64,000 nt of DNA from Cupriavidus sp. D39. Its GTDB lineage: Bacteria > Pseudomonadota > Gammaproteobacteria > Burkholderiales > Burkholderiaceae. A program made the translations under genes and the position numbers. The notes under the pieces are model-generated. The model did no database searches, was not told the DNA's origin, and saw only the letters and a list, made by a program, of their open reading frames with translations. Of this stretch, positions 1 to 9,716 are shown piece after piece (the first letter of the stretch is position 1; each line of letters starts with the position of its first letter). The stretch is from the NCBI RefSeq assembly GCF_026627925.1, contig NZ_JAPNLE010000007.1:620001-684000 (forward strand), given 5' to 3'.

Positions 1-518
1 GGAATTGTAATGGATTCGCGGCAAGCAAAAGACGCGTAAAGGCTCGAAGTGGTGTGCAACAGCTATTGGCCCCGCTAGGCTTGGCATCTCGGACGGTTGC
101 TTGCTCATCGACAGGTCGCATAGCAAGATCAGTACAACATGATGCTGCCCCACCACTACGGTCTTGCAAAGTTCCAGGACGATCAAGAGGGTCGCCCGGG
201 ATTCGAAAAAGATCCGCCACATCTTCGTGGCTCGCCTTTGATTGGCTAAAACATTCAGCATTCCGGCCCCGGCTTTGGCGGTTGAAGCTTCTGACCGACG
301 CGGACGCCGCGGCGATCCTCGGTTATCTCCACGATCTTGTGATGCTCGTCGAATCGCATTACCTCGTGCAAACCGACGCCATGCCCAGGCACAACTGCAG
401 CTCGCCGAGGAACTCCGCACCGAAAACACTGGCATGTCGCCGAGCCGCTCGTGCGGCTCGCCCTGCCTCCATCATTTACCTTGAGTGCCTCGCCATCAAA
501 TCTCGCGCTTACGCTCAG
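1..518. other. Left edge, no supportable gene
   Basis: I see no gene I can defend here. A plus-strand open frame runs through the region, and between about 289 and 395 it encodes a helix-like stretch (LLTDADAAAILGYL...) that might be a remnant of a small conserved protein. It has no convincing start and decays on both sides. The minus-strand gene that starts at 1438 stops at 519. Confidence 0.4.
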
Positions 519-1438
519 TCATTGCCCGGTCCGCGTCCCTATAGGCGGGATTCGCAGGAACTTGCCATCGGGGATGTTGGCCAGCAGGTTCAAAGCCTGC
601 TCCTCGTTGATGCCCAGCGCCTGGGCTACGGGCCGACGGGTGTCGAGCATGACGGATGTCGACTCCGTCTCCGACAGGAAAAGGTCGTAGGCGCAGTTGC
701 TCCACAGCCCGTCAGGCACGCCCTCCTGTCCGGTGCAGGCGGCTTCGCAGCCGTGGATGATGGGCGTGAATTCATGCCGACATGATAAGAGTTGGCACAG
801 AAAACGGTCGCTAATATTGGTCTTGTCGACCAGCAGATAGGACTGCAACCCCTTGTTGGCTAACCTCCGTGCCCGGTCAATAAGCATGTTCACCAGGCTG
901 TCCTGCCAGTTGTTCGAGTACTCTGCCCAGACGACGAAGTGTCTGTTGCCGTTGAAGACTTTTTCGAAAATCTCGAAGCGGCGCCCGTGTACCAGCCCTC
1001 CGGCTCCGGACGCGGCATGAGGTTCAGGCCAGTGATGACCGGACCTGGCGACGACGTTAGGTGTTCCACGATGCCTTGCGCGCCAATGACAAATCCCCCG
1101 TCACGACACACATCAGCAAGGTTGGCCCAACGGTTACCCAGAGCGGCCGATTTTGACCACTTGTCCTTAGCGCTGTTCGCGGGGGCTCGGACCAAGACCT
1201 CGCGCGCCTCGTTGAAGTCAGCAAAGCCGAGACTGCGAGCGACGGCATCCATCGCTTGAGCATGGGACAGTTGCAGGGAGTAGGCGGTCTCAAGAAAGCT
1301 CTGCAGGCCTTTGCCTTGTGCCCTAAGAATCTTGAGGTGCGACTTGCCATTCTTGGCATTACGCTTAAGAGTGGCCGGCATGGCCGTGAAGAATGCGCCG
1401 ACATTGAAGTCGTGCGGGAATGCGCGCTCGGAAGACAT
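519..1438 (-). CDS. Conserved protein of unknown function, frameshifted
   Basis: The protein begins at 1438 and reads in one frame to about 985. It then continues in another frame to the stop at 519. Adding one C to the C run at 984-986 (plus strand) joins the halves into about 306 residues, with the junction reading ...GWYTG-RRFEIFEKVFNG.... The N-terminal third holds SHAQAMDAVARSLGFADF, a helical pattern I associate with proteins of plasmids and integrative elements; I cannot name the family with certainty. The C-terminal half has no motif I recognise. No signal peptide or membrane segment is visible. It sits alone upstream of IS remnants. It is either a real gene with a base-calling error or a recent pseudogene. 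Function is not assigned. Confidence 0.55.
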
Positions 1439-1925
1439 GAAGTGCCCTCAATCGAGACTCGTCACCTTAAGAGGCTTTAAGCTGCTCGCATTGCCTGCCG
1501 AGTCCCGAAAAAGGGGATTCAACATGTCAGCGACGCCAACCAAATGGTTGCCGGGGTTTACCATGTCGCTTGCGCGACGCGAGCTGGCAGGCGCCGGAGC
1601 CTGCGAGATGTATACCACAAGTACCCTGTACGCCGCAAGTCTCGGGCTCGCCCGCTCAGACTGATTGATAGTGAGTCAGCCACCCAAAGGCGGGGGCATC
1701 GTACTTTTGGTGCGAATTCTGACACTAGCAAATTCTGACACCAGAACGCGGAATGGCGCTTGCGGCAAGGCTTTCCACGTTACCTCGCGCGCGTACCCGC
1801 TGATCTTACAAGCAACTGATTCCAAACGATTTTCAGACTGAACCGCCAGATTTTACTGGAATGGGAGCCGACGCCTCCCTTCGGGGGACACTGAGGAACT
1901 CAAATCGGACGTCTGGAGGTTCATC
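1439..1925. other. Intergenic region with an 11-bp direct repeat
   Basis: No gene is supportable. The sequence AATTCTGACAC occurs at 1715-1725 and again at 1731-1741, a 16-bp period. The last part, from about 1860, is probably the non-coding left flank of the IS110 remnant that follows. Confidence 0.35.
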
Positions 1926-2157
1926 ATGGAAATCGACATGCTCGGCATTGATCTCGCGAAACAAGTGTTCCAGCTTCACGGAGCCGATCGCCGTGGGCGA
2001 ACTGTACACCGGGCGAAGGTGTCGCGTGGTTCACTGTTCGAATCCGTGCGCATCCTGAAGCCCAGGATGGTCGTGATGGAGGCGTGCAGCACCGCCCACC
2101 GCCCACCACTGGGCACGGCGTTTTCAGTCGCTTGGCATCGAAGTCGAGGGAGGGCCG
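1926..2157 (+). pseudogene. IS110-family transposase, N-terminal remnant
   Basis: The frame from 1926 gives MLGIDLAKQVFQLHGADRRG and then VVMEACSTAH, which is the N-terminal RuvC-like DEDD domain of IS110-family transposases, with the first catalytic Asp in GIDLAK and the Glu in MEAC. After MEACSTAH the frame breaks: the expected HHWARRFQSLGIEV continuation is found one frame over. Nothing of the rest of the roughly 340-residue protein follows, so this is a truncated, inactive copy. It lies antisense to, and may have truncated, the H-NS-like gene on the other strand. Confidence 0.8.
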
Positions 2158-2275
2158 GAATTCGCAAAGAATCCGCCGCACCCCTCGCTAACCGTGTGAT
2201 TCCAAATCGGAACTCCCCTTCACGGCGCACCCCGTGCCTCCCGCGTTGGGCACAAGGAAATGTCCCCCCAATCCC

Positions 2276-2497
2276 ACCGGCATGGATCGCCCGCTGCAGC
2301 CAGTCCGGCATGGCGCCGCGGCCGTCCCAGCCCTGCCCGTGCGCGTTGCGGTAGCGCACCGCTCCTGGCGTTGGGGTCGCCGGCGGCTCGGCAAAGCAGC
2401 CGGCGGCCTGCAAGTCGGCCAGGCTCAGCCCACGCTGGGCCATCTGAATGCGGATCCAGGTAATCGCTTGCGCGCGCTCGATTTCGATCGACTTCAT
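2276..2497 (-). pseudogene. H-NS-family nucleoid protein, C-terminus disrupted
   Basis: From the ATG at 2497 the protein has a short helical N-terminus (IERAQAITWIRIQMAQRGLS) and then the H-NS C-terminal DNA-binding signature: AVRYRNAHGQGWDGRGAMPDWL. The core resembles the loop that contacts the AT-rich minor groove, with GRG in place of the usual GRGR or QGR. Recognisable homology ends at about QRAIHAG (2276). Small H-NS-like proteins of Burkholderiales usually finish within ten more residues. Here the frame runs on to 1976 through unrelated sequence antisense to an IS110 fragment, so the 3' end has been replaced. Such proteins silence horizontally acquired DNA, and this one may still fold. 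Confidence 0.6.
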
Positions 2498-2755
2498 TCT
2501 AGGTGCACAGATTTGAGGAAGCTGCGGAGCAGGATCCTGCGTTGTCGTCTCAAAGACCGTTGGGCCTCAACAGTGTTCCGGCGGATCGCTGGTGTAAAGC
2601 AACACGCTCGCTTGCGGATTGTGAATCGCGTGGTCACCCCGCCGCTCAAAAATTAATCAGACCCGAGGAGCCCGCCGGGCATTCGGTCCTCGCGCGGCTT
2701 GTCCACAGGCTTGTCCCCGCGCGCGGTGGACAAATCCCCGCCCTCGGGCGCCCCC
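2498..2755. other. Intergenic region with inverted repeat downstream of kfrA
   Basis: No gene is seen. TTGTCCAC at 2699-2706 is repeated inverted as GTGGACAA at 2726-2733, and a partial third copy (TTGTCCCC) lies at 2711-2718. It sits just past the kfrA stop, so it may act as a terminator hairpin for kfrA, although it has no T tract. It could also be a protein-binding repeat. Confidence 0.4.
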
Positions 2756-3816
2756 TCATGCCAGCCCGGGCTTGAACTTGGTGCGCGTCGCCGGCGCCCG
2801 CCGCCTCGTGGTCGCCAGGCGGCGCGACGCGGTGGCTTCCGCCTGCGCACGCTCGGCCCGTCGCAGCGCCACCTCGAGTTCGGCCCGTAGGTGCTCGTGC
2901 GCCACCCGCCCCTCCGCCAGTTCTTGCTGCGCCGCCGCCAGTTGCCGGCTGAGCGTGTCGCGCTCGGCCTGCAGGCGCGCCCGTGCCTCGGCGCCGGCCA
3001 CGGCGGCGTCCTGCGCCCTCGCCTGCACCGCCGCGAGTTCGGCGCGCAAATCCGCTACGGACTGCTCGCCCTTCTGGCGCAACGTGCGCTCCTGGTCGAT
3101 CTCGCGCAGCGCGCGGCGCTCGGTGGCGCTGGCCCGCTCCTGCGCGACGGCCACCTGCTCGCGGGTGCGCTCCAGCTCCGCCGAGAATTGGGTACGCAAC
3201 TCCTGCAACTGCCGCTCGAGCGCCTCGGCCTGACGCTTGCTCTCGTCGTGACGCGCCTGTGCGGCCGCGTGGGCCTGGCGCTCGGCGTCCAGCTCCCCTG
3301 TAGCGCCGCGCGCGCTTGCTGGGCAGCGTCGAATTCGGCTTGCACTGCCTTCGTCTCCTGCTCGGCCACCACCACCGCGGCGCGCGCCTGGTCGCGTTGC
3401 GCTTCCGCCTCGCTCGCCTGCCACCGCGCTTCGGCCCGCAAGGCGGCCAGCTCGCCGGTGGCCGCCTCGTTGGCGGCCTGCCAGATCGACTGCACGGCAT
3501 TGGCGGCGATCGCCTTGAGTGCGTCCGGCAGCCCGGGCTGGTCGATGGTCACGCGCATCTTGCCGCGTAGGTCCTGCCAGAACTGCGCCAGCACCTCGGT
3601 CGGCGTGCCCATGCTGCCCTTGCGCACCAGGCCGTAGAGCTTGTTGGCGGTGGGGGTGATGCCATAGCGGAAGAACAGCAGGGCGCAGACCTCGCGGTAG
3701 AGCGCGCGGGTCTCGGGGAACTGCGCACGCAGCGCGGCCACGTCGGCGGCGAGCCGGGCCTCTGGGGCGGCGTCGCCAGGCGTGGGCGGCGGGTGATCGA
3801 GCGGGCTGGCGGTCAT
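2756..3816 (-). CDS. kfrA: KfrA-like plasmid DNA-binding coiled-coil protein, frameshifted
   Basis: The N-terminal ~120 residues match the KfrA N-terminal DNA-binding domain (ALRAQFPETRALYREVC, then TPTANKLYGLVRKGSMG and the WQDLR region). A long Ala/Glu/Arg/Gln-rich coiled coil follows to a basic C-terminus (TTRRRAPATRTKFKPG). KfrA proteins are plasmid-borne autorepressors that polymerise through the coil and support plasmid maintenance. The frame breaks at the C4 run at 3295-3298. One extra C joins the parts (...RAALQG-ELDAERQA...) into 353 residues, a normal length for the family. The gene is divergent from the tyrosine recombinase at 3952, across an AT-rich region carrying repeats that could be its operator. 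The name rests on domain and architecture, not close identity. Confidence 0.75.
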
Positions 3817-3850
3817 GTTCTAGGTGGGACGTTCGTGGAATTCTACGAGA

Positions 3851-3933
3851 TATTACTACGTAATACGCTAATTATTTGAGTAAACTTCTGAATCTTTAGA
3901 CATAAGTGTCATTCTGTCTATTCTGTCTATAAT
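3851..3933. promoter_or_regulatory. Divergent kfrA/recombinase regulatory region with repeats
   Basis: This short AT-rich stretch stands out between two GC-rich genes. TATTAC at 3851-3856 and GTAATA at 3860-3865 form an inverted repeat. TAGACA (3897-3902) faces two direct TGTCTA copies (3915-3920 and 3924-3929), which belong to a tandem 9-bp repeat ATTCTGTCT (3911-3928). TATAAT at 3928-3933 could be the -10 of the recombinase promoter. Overlapping repeats are what a KfrA operator would look like; that role is inferred. Confidence 0.5.
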
Positions 3934-3951
3934 GATGGCTACACTCACGCC

Positions 3952-5184
3952 ATGCCGCCCGCTGCCCCGATGGAAGCCCTCCCCCTGCCCGCCCTGCACG
4001 CCCTGCCCGCCACCCCGCTCGAGCGCCTGCGCCTGCCCGCCGAACTCTCCGGCGCCGCCGGCAGCAACCGGGCGCGCGGCGGCACCCCGCAGATCGCGGC
4101 CGCCGACGATCTGGCGGCAGTGACGGCCTGGCTCGCCCGCTACGCCGACACCCCCGCCACCCTGCAGACCTATCGGCGCGAGGTGGAGCGGCTGCTGCTG
4201 TGGGCCGTGATGCAGCACGGCAAGCCGCTGTCGTCGCTCACCCATGAGGATCTGCTGCGATACGAGCGCTTCCTGGCCGATCCGCAGCCGGCCTGGCGCT
4301 GGGTGATGGCGTCGCGCAAGAAGCTGGCGCGCGACGCGCCCGCGTGGCGGCCGTTCGCCGGGCCGCTTTCCCCGGTCAGCGCGCGCCACACCCTGGTGAT
4401 CCTCAATGGCCTGTTCGCCTGGCTGGTCGACGCCGGCTACCTGGCCGGCAATCCGCTCTCGCTGGCGCGCAGCCGGCGCGGCGCGCCCAAGCCGCGCATC
4501 ACGCGCTACCTGAGTCACGACATGTGGCAGGCGGTCAAGGACGCCATCGACGCCATGCCGGGCACGCTCGAACGTGCGACCGAGCGCGACCGCCTGCACG
4601 CGGCGCGCTGCCGCTGGCTGCTGACCGTGCTGTACCTGGGGGGCTTGCGGGCGGCGGAGGTGGCCAGCACGCGCATGGGGGCGTTTTTTTGCCGGCGTGA
4701 CAGCCAGGGCCTGGAGCGCTGGTGGCTGGAGGTGACGGGCAAAGGCAACAAGACGCGGCTGGTGCCGGCCACGGACGAAATGATGGTGGAGCTGGCGCGC
4801 TATCGCGCCGCCTACGGCCTGCCGCCGATGCCATTGCCAGGCGAGGATCGCCCCATCGTGCTACCGGTCATTGGCAAGGAAAAACCCTTGTCGCGCGGCG
4901 CGCTTCACCTGGTGCTCAAGGAGATCTTCGCGCTGGCGGCCGAGCGCCTGCGCGCGCGCGGACCGGATTGGGAAAGCCGGGCCGCGGTGCTGGCCAGCGC
5001 CTCGGCGCACTGGCTGCGGCATACTGCGGGGTCGCATATGACGGACCAGCAGGTGGACCTGCGTTTCGTGCGGGACAATTTCGGGCACGCTTCCATCTCG
5101 ACCACCAGCGCCTACCTGCACACCGAAGACGATGCGCGGCATGAGGCCACGCAGGAACGGCACCGGATCGGCTGGAAGCGCTAG
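3952..5184 (+). CDS. Tyrosine recombinase / site-specific integrase
   Basis: This is a 410-residue tyrosine recombinase. A SAM-like core-binding domain spans roughly residues 55-170 (LQTYRREVERLLLWAV, then LLRYERFLAD). The catalytic domain follows with Arg233 in LGGLRAAEV, a Lys in the TGKGNKTR strand, H353-x-x-R356 in HWLRHTAG, His379 in NFGHAS and the nucleophile Tyr388 in TTSAYLHT. All catalytic positions are present, so the enzyme should be active in strand exchange. The start at 3952 follows a plausible -10 box. The gene is divergent from kfrA, an arrangement that fits plasmid or island DNA. A relative with the same 'RLLLW' core-binding motif is found truncated at 21.7 kb. No attachment site could be identified. 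Confidence 0.88.
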   Translation: MPPAAPMEALPLPALHALPATPLERLRLPAELSGAAGSNRARGGTPQIAAADDLAAVTAWLARYADTPATLQTYRREVERLLLWAVMQHGKPLSSLTHEDLLRYERFLADPQPAWRWVMASRKKLARDAPAWRPFAGPLSPVSARHTLVILNGLFAWLVDAGYLAGNPLSLARSRRGAPKPRITRYLSHDMWQAVKDAIDAMPGTLERATERDRLHAARCRWLLTVLYLGGLRAAEVASTRMGAFFCRRDSQGLERWWLEVTGKGNKTRLVPATDEMMVELARYRAAYGLPPMPLPGEDRPIVLPVIGKEKPLSRGALHLVLKEIFALAAERLRARGPDWESRAAVLASASAHWLRHTAGSHMTDQQVDLRFVRDNFGHASISTTSAYLHTEDDARHEATQERHRIGWKR

Positions 5185-5614
5185 GGTTCGCTACTCGTTT
5201 CCTGCTAGGCTCTCTGATTAAGGCGGGTGTATAGGGGCTGGAACTTGAATTCGCGTGACGCAGGCGGCAGACTACCACCGCGTCCCCATCGGCCATCAGA
5301 GTCTCCGCTCTGCGCTCCACAATCATCCCATCGCCTGCGGCTGGCTGCAGCTCACCTCGTACGATGTGGACGCGCTCGGCGGCGTGCTCGCCCTGCTAGC
5401 GGCATACATCTCTGAACCTGAGCGGCCGGAAATTACAGAAAACTACCCTCACCCTCGATCGCGACGCATCGATATCAACGCATCAAACTCAGCTTCAGCA
5501 TCAACAAATCGTTACAAAGCACTCCCCGCCTCCTTGTCATCGCCGCCCGATTCCGCGGCGTTACTGGAATGCGCGGCCAATCCTGCCGGGCATCAACAAC
5601 CAAGGGAGCTCACG
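5185..5614. other. Intergenic region upstream of the small exported protein
   Basis: The frame of the downstream gene stays open back to 5255 and encodes a short alanine/leucine-rich stretch near 5340-5400. There is no ribosome-binding site or recognisable domain, and the signal peptide of the downstream gene clearly begins at 5615. I see no separate gene or strong promoter here. Confidence 0.4.
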
Positions 5615-5950
5615 GTGTTTACTCGCAAACTGATTGGAAGTGTGGCAATCGCCGTTCTGGCGGCAGGCATGGCTGGTGGCGCAATGGCAAACGATACCCA
5701 GTGGCAGAAGAATCACCCGCGTCGCGAGCAGGTCAACGGGCGTCTGGCCAACCAGAACGCTCGTATCCACCAAGAGGTCAAGGAAGGTGAAATGTCCCGC
5801 GGCCAGGCAGCCAAGCTGCACAGCGAAGATCACCAGATCCGCGCCGAAGAACGCACCATGGCAAGCCACGACGGCGGCCACATTACCCGTGCCGACCAGC
5901 GCGCCCTTAACCAGCAGGAGAACGCCGTGAGCAAGCAGATCGGCCGTTGA
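5615..5950 (+). CDS. Small exported protein, Burkholderiales-type, function unknown
   Basis: The protein has 111 residues with a GTG start, chosen because an AAGGGAG Shine-Dalgarno lies just upstream and a clean signal peptide follows (MFTRKL, then a hydrophobic AIAVLAAGMAGGAMA core and cleavage before NDTQ). The mature ~86-residue part is hydrophilic and helical, rich in Gln, Asn, His and Arg (NARIHQEVKEGEMSRGQAAK, then AEERTMASHDGGHI). Proteins like this are common in Ralstonia, Cupriavidus and Burkholderia as hypothetical periplasmic proteins, and no function is established that I know of. It stands alone, with a strong terminator 91 bp downstream. Confidence 0.8.
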   Translation: MFTRKLIGSVAIAVLAAGMAGGAMANDTQWQKNHPRREQVNGRLANQNARIHQEVKEGEMSRGQAAKLHSEDHQIRAEERTMASHDGGHITRADQRALNQQENAVSKQIGR

Positions 5951-6040
5951 TCGCTCGCTATGGATTCGCGTCCTGGTCTCACTGCTCGCCAGGCAAGAAT
6001 CAGGACACACGAATCAGGAAGCAGACGACCCAGTCGTCGT

Positions 6041-6065
6041 AGCCCGCCGCCCGGCGGGCTTTTTC
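6041..6065 (+). terminator. Rho-independent terminator
   Basis: AGCCCGCC (6041-6048) pairs with GGCGGGCT (6053-6060) across a short C-rich loop, followed by TTTTCT. It lies 91 bp after the small exported protein and ends its transcript. Confidence 0.85.
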
Positions 6066-6351
6066 TATTCCGAAAGCACAGGGACCAAGCACTGCGGTAG
6101 CGCGAGCGGCCGCGTGGGAATGCTGTGCAGGCGTTCTTGTCTAATCATTCGGATGCACGGGGCGCGTCAATGAACACACGTATCCGAACGGAATTGTCGC
6201 GATAAGGGTGCGTAGCCGGCCCGAAACTTGGCGGAATTGGTCTTGCTCATGCGGCCAGCGTGTGCGCGTGCAGTGCATCGTCACCAGCCCGCCCGCTGAA
6301 GGTAAACCATCAAGCCATGACGATTCAAATACTTGTCGACCTCGCCAAGAC
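6066..6351. other. Intergenic region between terminator and sulfatase operon end
   Basis: Nothing is recognised. This is the 3' flank of the minus-strand sulfatase operon; no clear terminator hairpin with a T tract was found for that operon. Confidence 0.35.
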
Positions 6352-7871
6352 TCAGACAAGGCGGAGGTTACGAACAGGAAAAGGCGGCTTGCCCGGCTCC
6401 ACAGGCCGCTCTAAATCCTTTGCGTACTTTAGAGCGAGCGCCTCGGCCTTGGCCTCCCTTCCCGTTTCTCTCAGGCGATCTAGGTAGGCCCGCAGCTTCC
6501 CGCGAACGTGGTAGGGCCCACCTTCCTTCACGACATTGACGAGCGGATCTCTTCCGCGCGCCGCCGCGGGCAGCATTTCCGCCTCCCAGGCTTTGAGCAG
6601 GCCCATCCCCGTTTCTACGATATCGGGCCGGTGGCTGGCGAGATTGTGCTGCTCCTGCGGATCCGTGCCCAGGTCGAACAGCAGGACGTCGTCGAACAAG
6701 TGGTATCCATCATGCAGGGTGTAGATCATCATCCAGTTCCCGAAGCGAACGCCACGCTGGCAGGTCCATGCACCTTGCGAAACGACGAGGTGGTCACGCC
6801 CTTCATCCACCCCGGCCGCTAGGCTCTGCGCGAACGAAATTCCGTCCCAGGATTCTGGAACCCCTGGCCAAGCAATTCAAGGATGGTCGCCGTGATATCG
6901 ACCTGGTAGTGGAAAGCGTGATACTCGCGCCCGGCCTCGATGCCTGGCCATTTAAGAAGCAACGGTACGTTCGTGGTGAACTGATCCGCCGTCTGGTGAT
7001 CACCGTAGATATTCAGCTCGCCAAGGGTCTCGCCATGATCAGATGACAGGAGAACCGCAGTCTCGTCGTCGACACCGAGTTCCGTGAGTTGCGCGAGCAG
7101 CCTTCCCACATACTCATCGGCTACCAGCACCCCTGTATCGTAGCCATCGAACATCGCACGAACCGCCGCCATGTCCGGGATGCTCTGAGGCTGGCGTGGA
7201 TACCAGGCGCGGGCGGCCTCGTTTGGAGCGAAGCCCGTGCTCTCCTGTGCGCTGTGAGGGCCGCACCCCTGCCAGTGGCCCGCGCGTACCGCTTCCGTCA
7301 GCCATGCTGGCAAGGGATCGTTGGCGAAGGGCTCTCCATACTCCGGAGCCGCTCGGTATGGCGTATGCGGATCCCACATATGCACGTGCAGGAACCAGTT
7401 GTCCTCCTTCCCGTGCCGCGCCAGCCAGTCCGACGCGAGGGCAAAGACCTCATCCGCCGTCTCCCGCCCGAACTTGCCGACGTTGTAGGATTCGTCGAAA
7501 CCGGCATACCAGTGAAACGCCGAGTGTCGGTGCGCGAATGAACTGACACTCACGGTCTTCAGTCCAGCCTGCTGCAGGCGGAACGGGAAACTGTCGAAAT
7601 GGAGCTGCGACCAGAATTTCCGGTCGGGGCCGCCGATCACTGGATCGGCGTCTTCACCGCCATGATTGACGACACCGTTGTGGATGCCGAAGCGGCCGGT
7701 AAGCAACGCTGTTCGGCTCGGCAGGCAAGGCGTGTCCGAAGCATGGACATTGCGGAACAGCACGCTCTTGCCAGCGAGCTTGTCGATGTTAGGGCTTGTC
7801 TTGCGATGGTACCCATAGCACCCGAGGTGATCGGGCCGCAGCGTGTCAATGTCAATGTAGATCAGTCGCAT
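6352..7871 (-). CDS. Sulfatase 1 (formylglycine-type, cytoplasmic), frameshifted
   Basis: This is an S1-family (alkaline-phosphatase fold) sulfatase with no signal peptide. Metal ligands lie in [10 protein letters not shown] near the N-terminus. Cys49 in the [14 protein letters not shown] signature is the residue converted to formylglycine. HMWDPHTPY and [12 protein letters not shown] are further active-site motifs. The start at 7871 is preferred over upstream codons because the fold begins there ([10 protein letters not shown]) behind a GGAGA box. The frame breaks at the C4 run at 6861-6864. One more C joins ...[13 protein letters not shown]... to the C-terminal part, giving about 506 residues. 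It is the last gene of the operon. Lacking an export signal, it would act on sulfate esters after import, unlike sulfatases 2 and 3. Confidence 0.85.
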
Positions 7872-8012
7872 CGAGAGTTGTCTCCACTTGTTGTTGCGGT
7901 GCAGGCGGGCATCTGCCACAAGTCCTTGCTGTCCCTGCCCGGTCGATCGAACCGGGCGCCCGCAATACCGGATCGAGGGCAAGCTCGCCTGCGTCCTTTG
8001 TCGCGCATCTTG

Positions 8013-8891
8013 TCAGATCCATGCTTTGCATGCCATCTGCGGCAGGCCGCTCACCGGCGCCCGGAACGAGAACAGCCCGCCGGCAAGCGGCTGCTGCTCG
8101 CGCTCCCTGAGGGAGAGTCCTTTGCGGGCAGTCGTGACGTAGACGGTCCTGAGGTCGTCGCCGCCGAAAGCCAGCTTGGTGATGTTGTCGCACTGGAAGC
8201 GAATGACATCGACCAGCGAGCCGCCTGGTGACCATCGCTCGATCCTCGCCCCGCCGAAGACGGCGATCCAGAGATGGCCATCGGCGTCGACCACCATCCC
8301 GTCCGGATAGCCCTTGCCGGAGAGCCGCGCAAATACGCGCCTGCGTGACAACGATCCGTCCTGCCCTACGTCGAAGGAGTAGACGAGGCGCTTGACCGTG
8401 TCGGCGTGATAAAGCGTTCGTGCGTCCGGGCTCATGGCGGGGCCGTTGGTGATGACATAGCCGCTGTCGCAGCGCCTTGGCTGGCCATCGTCGTCGACTC
8501 GGTAGAGCGAACCGGTCGGTGAGGCTTCACTGTCATCCATCGTGCCGAACCAGAGGCGGCCGGCTGGATCGACGAAGCCATCGTTAATCCGGTTGCCCGG
8601 CAGGCCGGGCTCCATCTCCTTCAGTCGGCGGCAGGCACCGTCCGCCGGATCGAAGAGATAGAGCGCGTCCTGCATACCGCAAAGGAAATGCTCGTCGGCA
8701 AGCGGAACGACAAAGCCGGGCTGGCCGTCGACCGGCCAGGAGTGCTTCTCTCCCGTCGCGGTGGAATAACGATGGATCTTCCTGCCCTTGATGTCGACGA
8801 AGTAGACTGAGTTCGAGCGTTGATGCCAAACCGGTCCCTCGCCAAGCTCGGCGCCGAGCTGCCACAGGCAGATGGGGTGGCCGTTTCTCAT
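8013..8891 (-). CDS. SMP-30/gluconolactonase family sugar lactonase
   Basis: This is a 292-residue six-bladed beta-propeller of the SMP-30/regucalcin family. The expected divalent-metal ligands are visible: Glu18 in ELGEGPVW, Asn in RINDGF and YVITNGPAMS, and Asp in GYPDGMVVDADG. The family hydrolyses aldonolactones to sugar acids. Its start overlaps the stop of the SDR upstream by four bases (ATGA), so the two are translationally coupled. The natural reading is that the SDR oxidises an aldose to the lactone and this enzyme opens it. The exact sugar cannot be told from sequence. It has no signal peptide and should be cytoplasmic. Confidence 0.88.
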   Translation of the reverse strand: MRNGHPICLWQLGAELGEGPVWHQRSNSVYFVDIKGRKIHRYSTATGEKHSWPVDGQPGFVVPLADEHFLCGMQDALYLFDPADGACRRLKEMEPGLPGNRINDGFVDPAGRLWFGTMDDSEASPTGSLYRVDDDGQPRRCDSGYVITNGPAMSPDARTLYHADTVKRLVYSFDVGQDGSLSRRRVFARLSGKGYPDGMVVDADGHLWIAVFGGARIERWSPGGSLVDVIRFQCDNITKLAFGGDDLRTVYVTTARKGLSLREREQQPLAGGLFSFRAPVSGLPQMACKAWI

Positions 8892-9655
8892 ACGCCAAAG
8901 TACCCCGCATCGACAAAATACTCACGTCCGGAGCAGCGCGCCCCGTCGTCCGACGCCAGGAACAGCGCCATGCTTGCCACATGCCGCGGCTCGATCCGCG
9001 CGGGGAGGCATTGGCTCTGCAGCAGCCGCGCTTCGCTCTCTGATGTCTGCCAGAGCCGGGTCTGTCGCGGCGTGCGCACGGCGCCCGGGACGATGCAGTT
9101 CACGCGGATGCCGTCGCGGCCAAGGTCCCGCGCCAGCCCGCGTGTCAGCCCCTCGATGCCGGCTTTGGCCGTCATGTAGATGGAGAGATCGGGCACCGCA
9201 ACGTGCCATGAGGCCGAGCCCATATTGAGGATGACGCCTTTCCTGGCCGTACGCATGTCGGCGGCAGCCAACTGCGCGCAGAAGAACTGATGGCGCAGAT
9301 TGACCGCCAGGCAGTCCTCCCAATAGGCAGGCGTGACGGCATTGATCTGGTGACGGTCGTCCCTGCCCGCATTGTTGACCAGCACGCCGATCGGACCGCG
9401 GGCATCCGTGATCCGTTCGAACACAGCGGTCGTCGCACCCACATCCCGCAGGTCGCATAGGTGAAAGACAGTATGCAGCCCCTCGGCGGCCAGCGTGTCC
9501 TGCAGCTGCCTTGCGTCCTCCTCGCACACATCGATGAAATGGACGTGTGCCCCCTGCCGCGCGAAGGCGTCCACCATTTCCGCGCCGATGCCGCTGCCGC
9601 CGCCCGTGATGACGACGGATTCTTCTTTCAAGCTGGGATAAATCGCATAAGACAT
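8888..9655 (-). CDS. SDR-family dehydrogenase, probable aldose 1-dehydrogenase
   Basis: This is a classical short-chain dehydrogenase of 255 residues. It has the cofactor loop TGGGSGIG, an acidic residue at the end of beta-2 (FIDVCEED) that favours NAD over NADP, NNAG, the catalytic Ser in MGSASW, and YMTAK as the Tyr-Lys pair. The start at 9655 (MSYAIYPSLK) has a GGAGA box and is preferred to in-frame codons further upstream. The opening YPSLK...VVITGGGSGIG resembles L-arabinose, D-galactose or D-xylose dehydrogenases of Burkholderiales. Coupling to the SMP-30 lactonase supports oxidation of a free sugar released by the GH3 enzyme and sulfatases of the same operon. Substrate identity is inferred. 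Confidence 0.85.
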   Translation of the reverse strand: MSYAIYPSLKEESVVITGGGSGIGAEMVDAFARQGAHVHFIDVCEEDARQLQDTLAAEGLHTVFHLCDLRDVGATTAVFERITDARGPIGVLVNNAGRDDRHQINAVTPAYWEDCLAVNLRHQFFCAQLAAADMRTARKGVILNMGSASWHVAVPDLSIYMTAKAGIEGLTRGLARDLGRDGIRVNCIVPGAVRTPRQTRLWQTSESEARLLQSQCLPARIEPRHVASMALFLASDDGARCSGREYFVDAGYFGV

Positions 9656-9716
9656 CTGAATCTCCGGTACTTCCATGAATCGGCGAAGAGGCTCATCGGC
9701 TCGAGCCGCCAAGGCC

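Noticed and set aside
1976..2275. C-terminal extension of the H-NS-like protein
   Set aside because: The open frame continues, but this part is antisense to the IS110 remnant and has no homology to H-NS, so it is not a real domain.
2646..3500. Arginine-rich open frame on the minus strand
   Set aside because: It is another frame of the kfrA coiled-coil region. Its composition is purely a consequence of the GC-rich repeats.
5255..5614. N-terminal extension of the small exported protein
   Set aside because: The signal peptide and Shine-Dalgarno place the start at 5615. The upstream part has no ribosome-binding site or domain.
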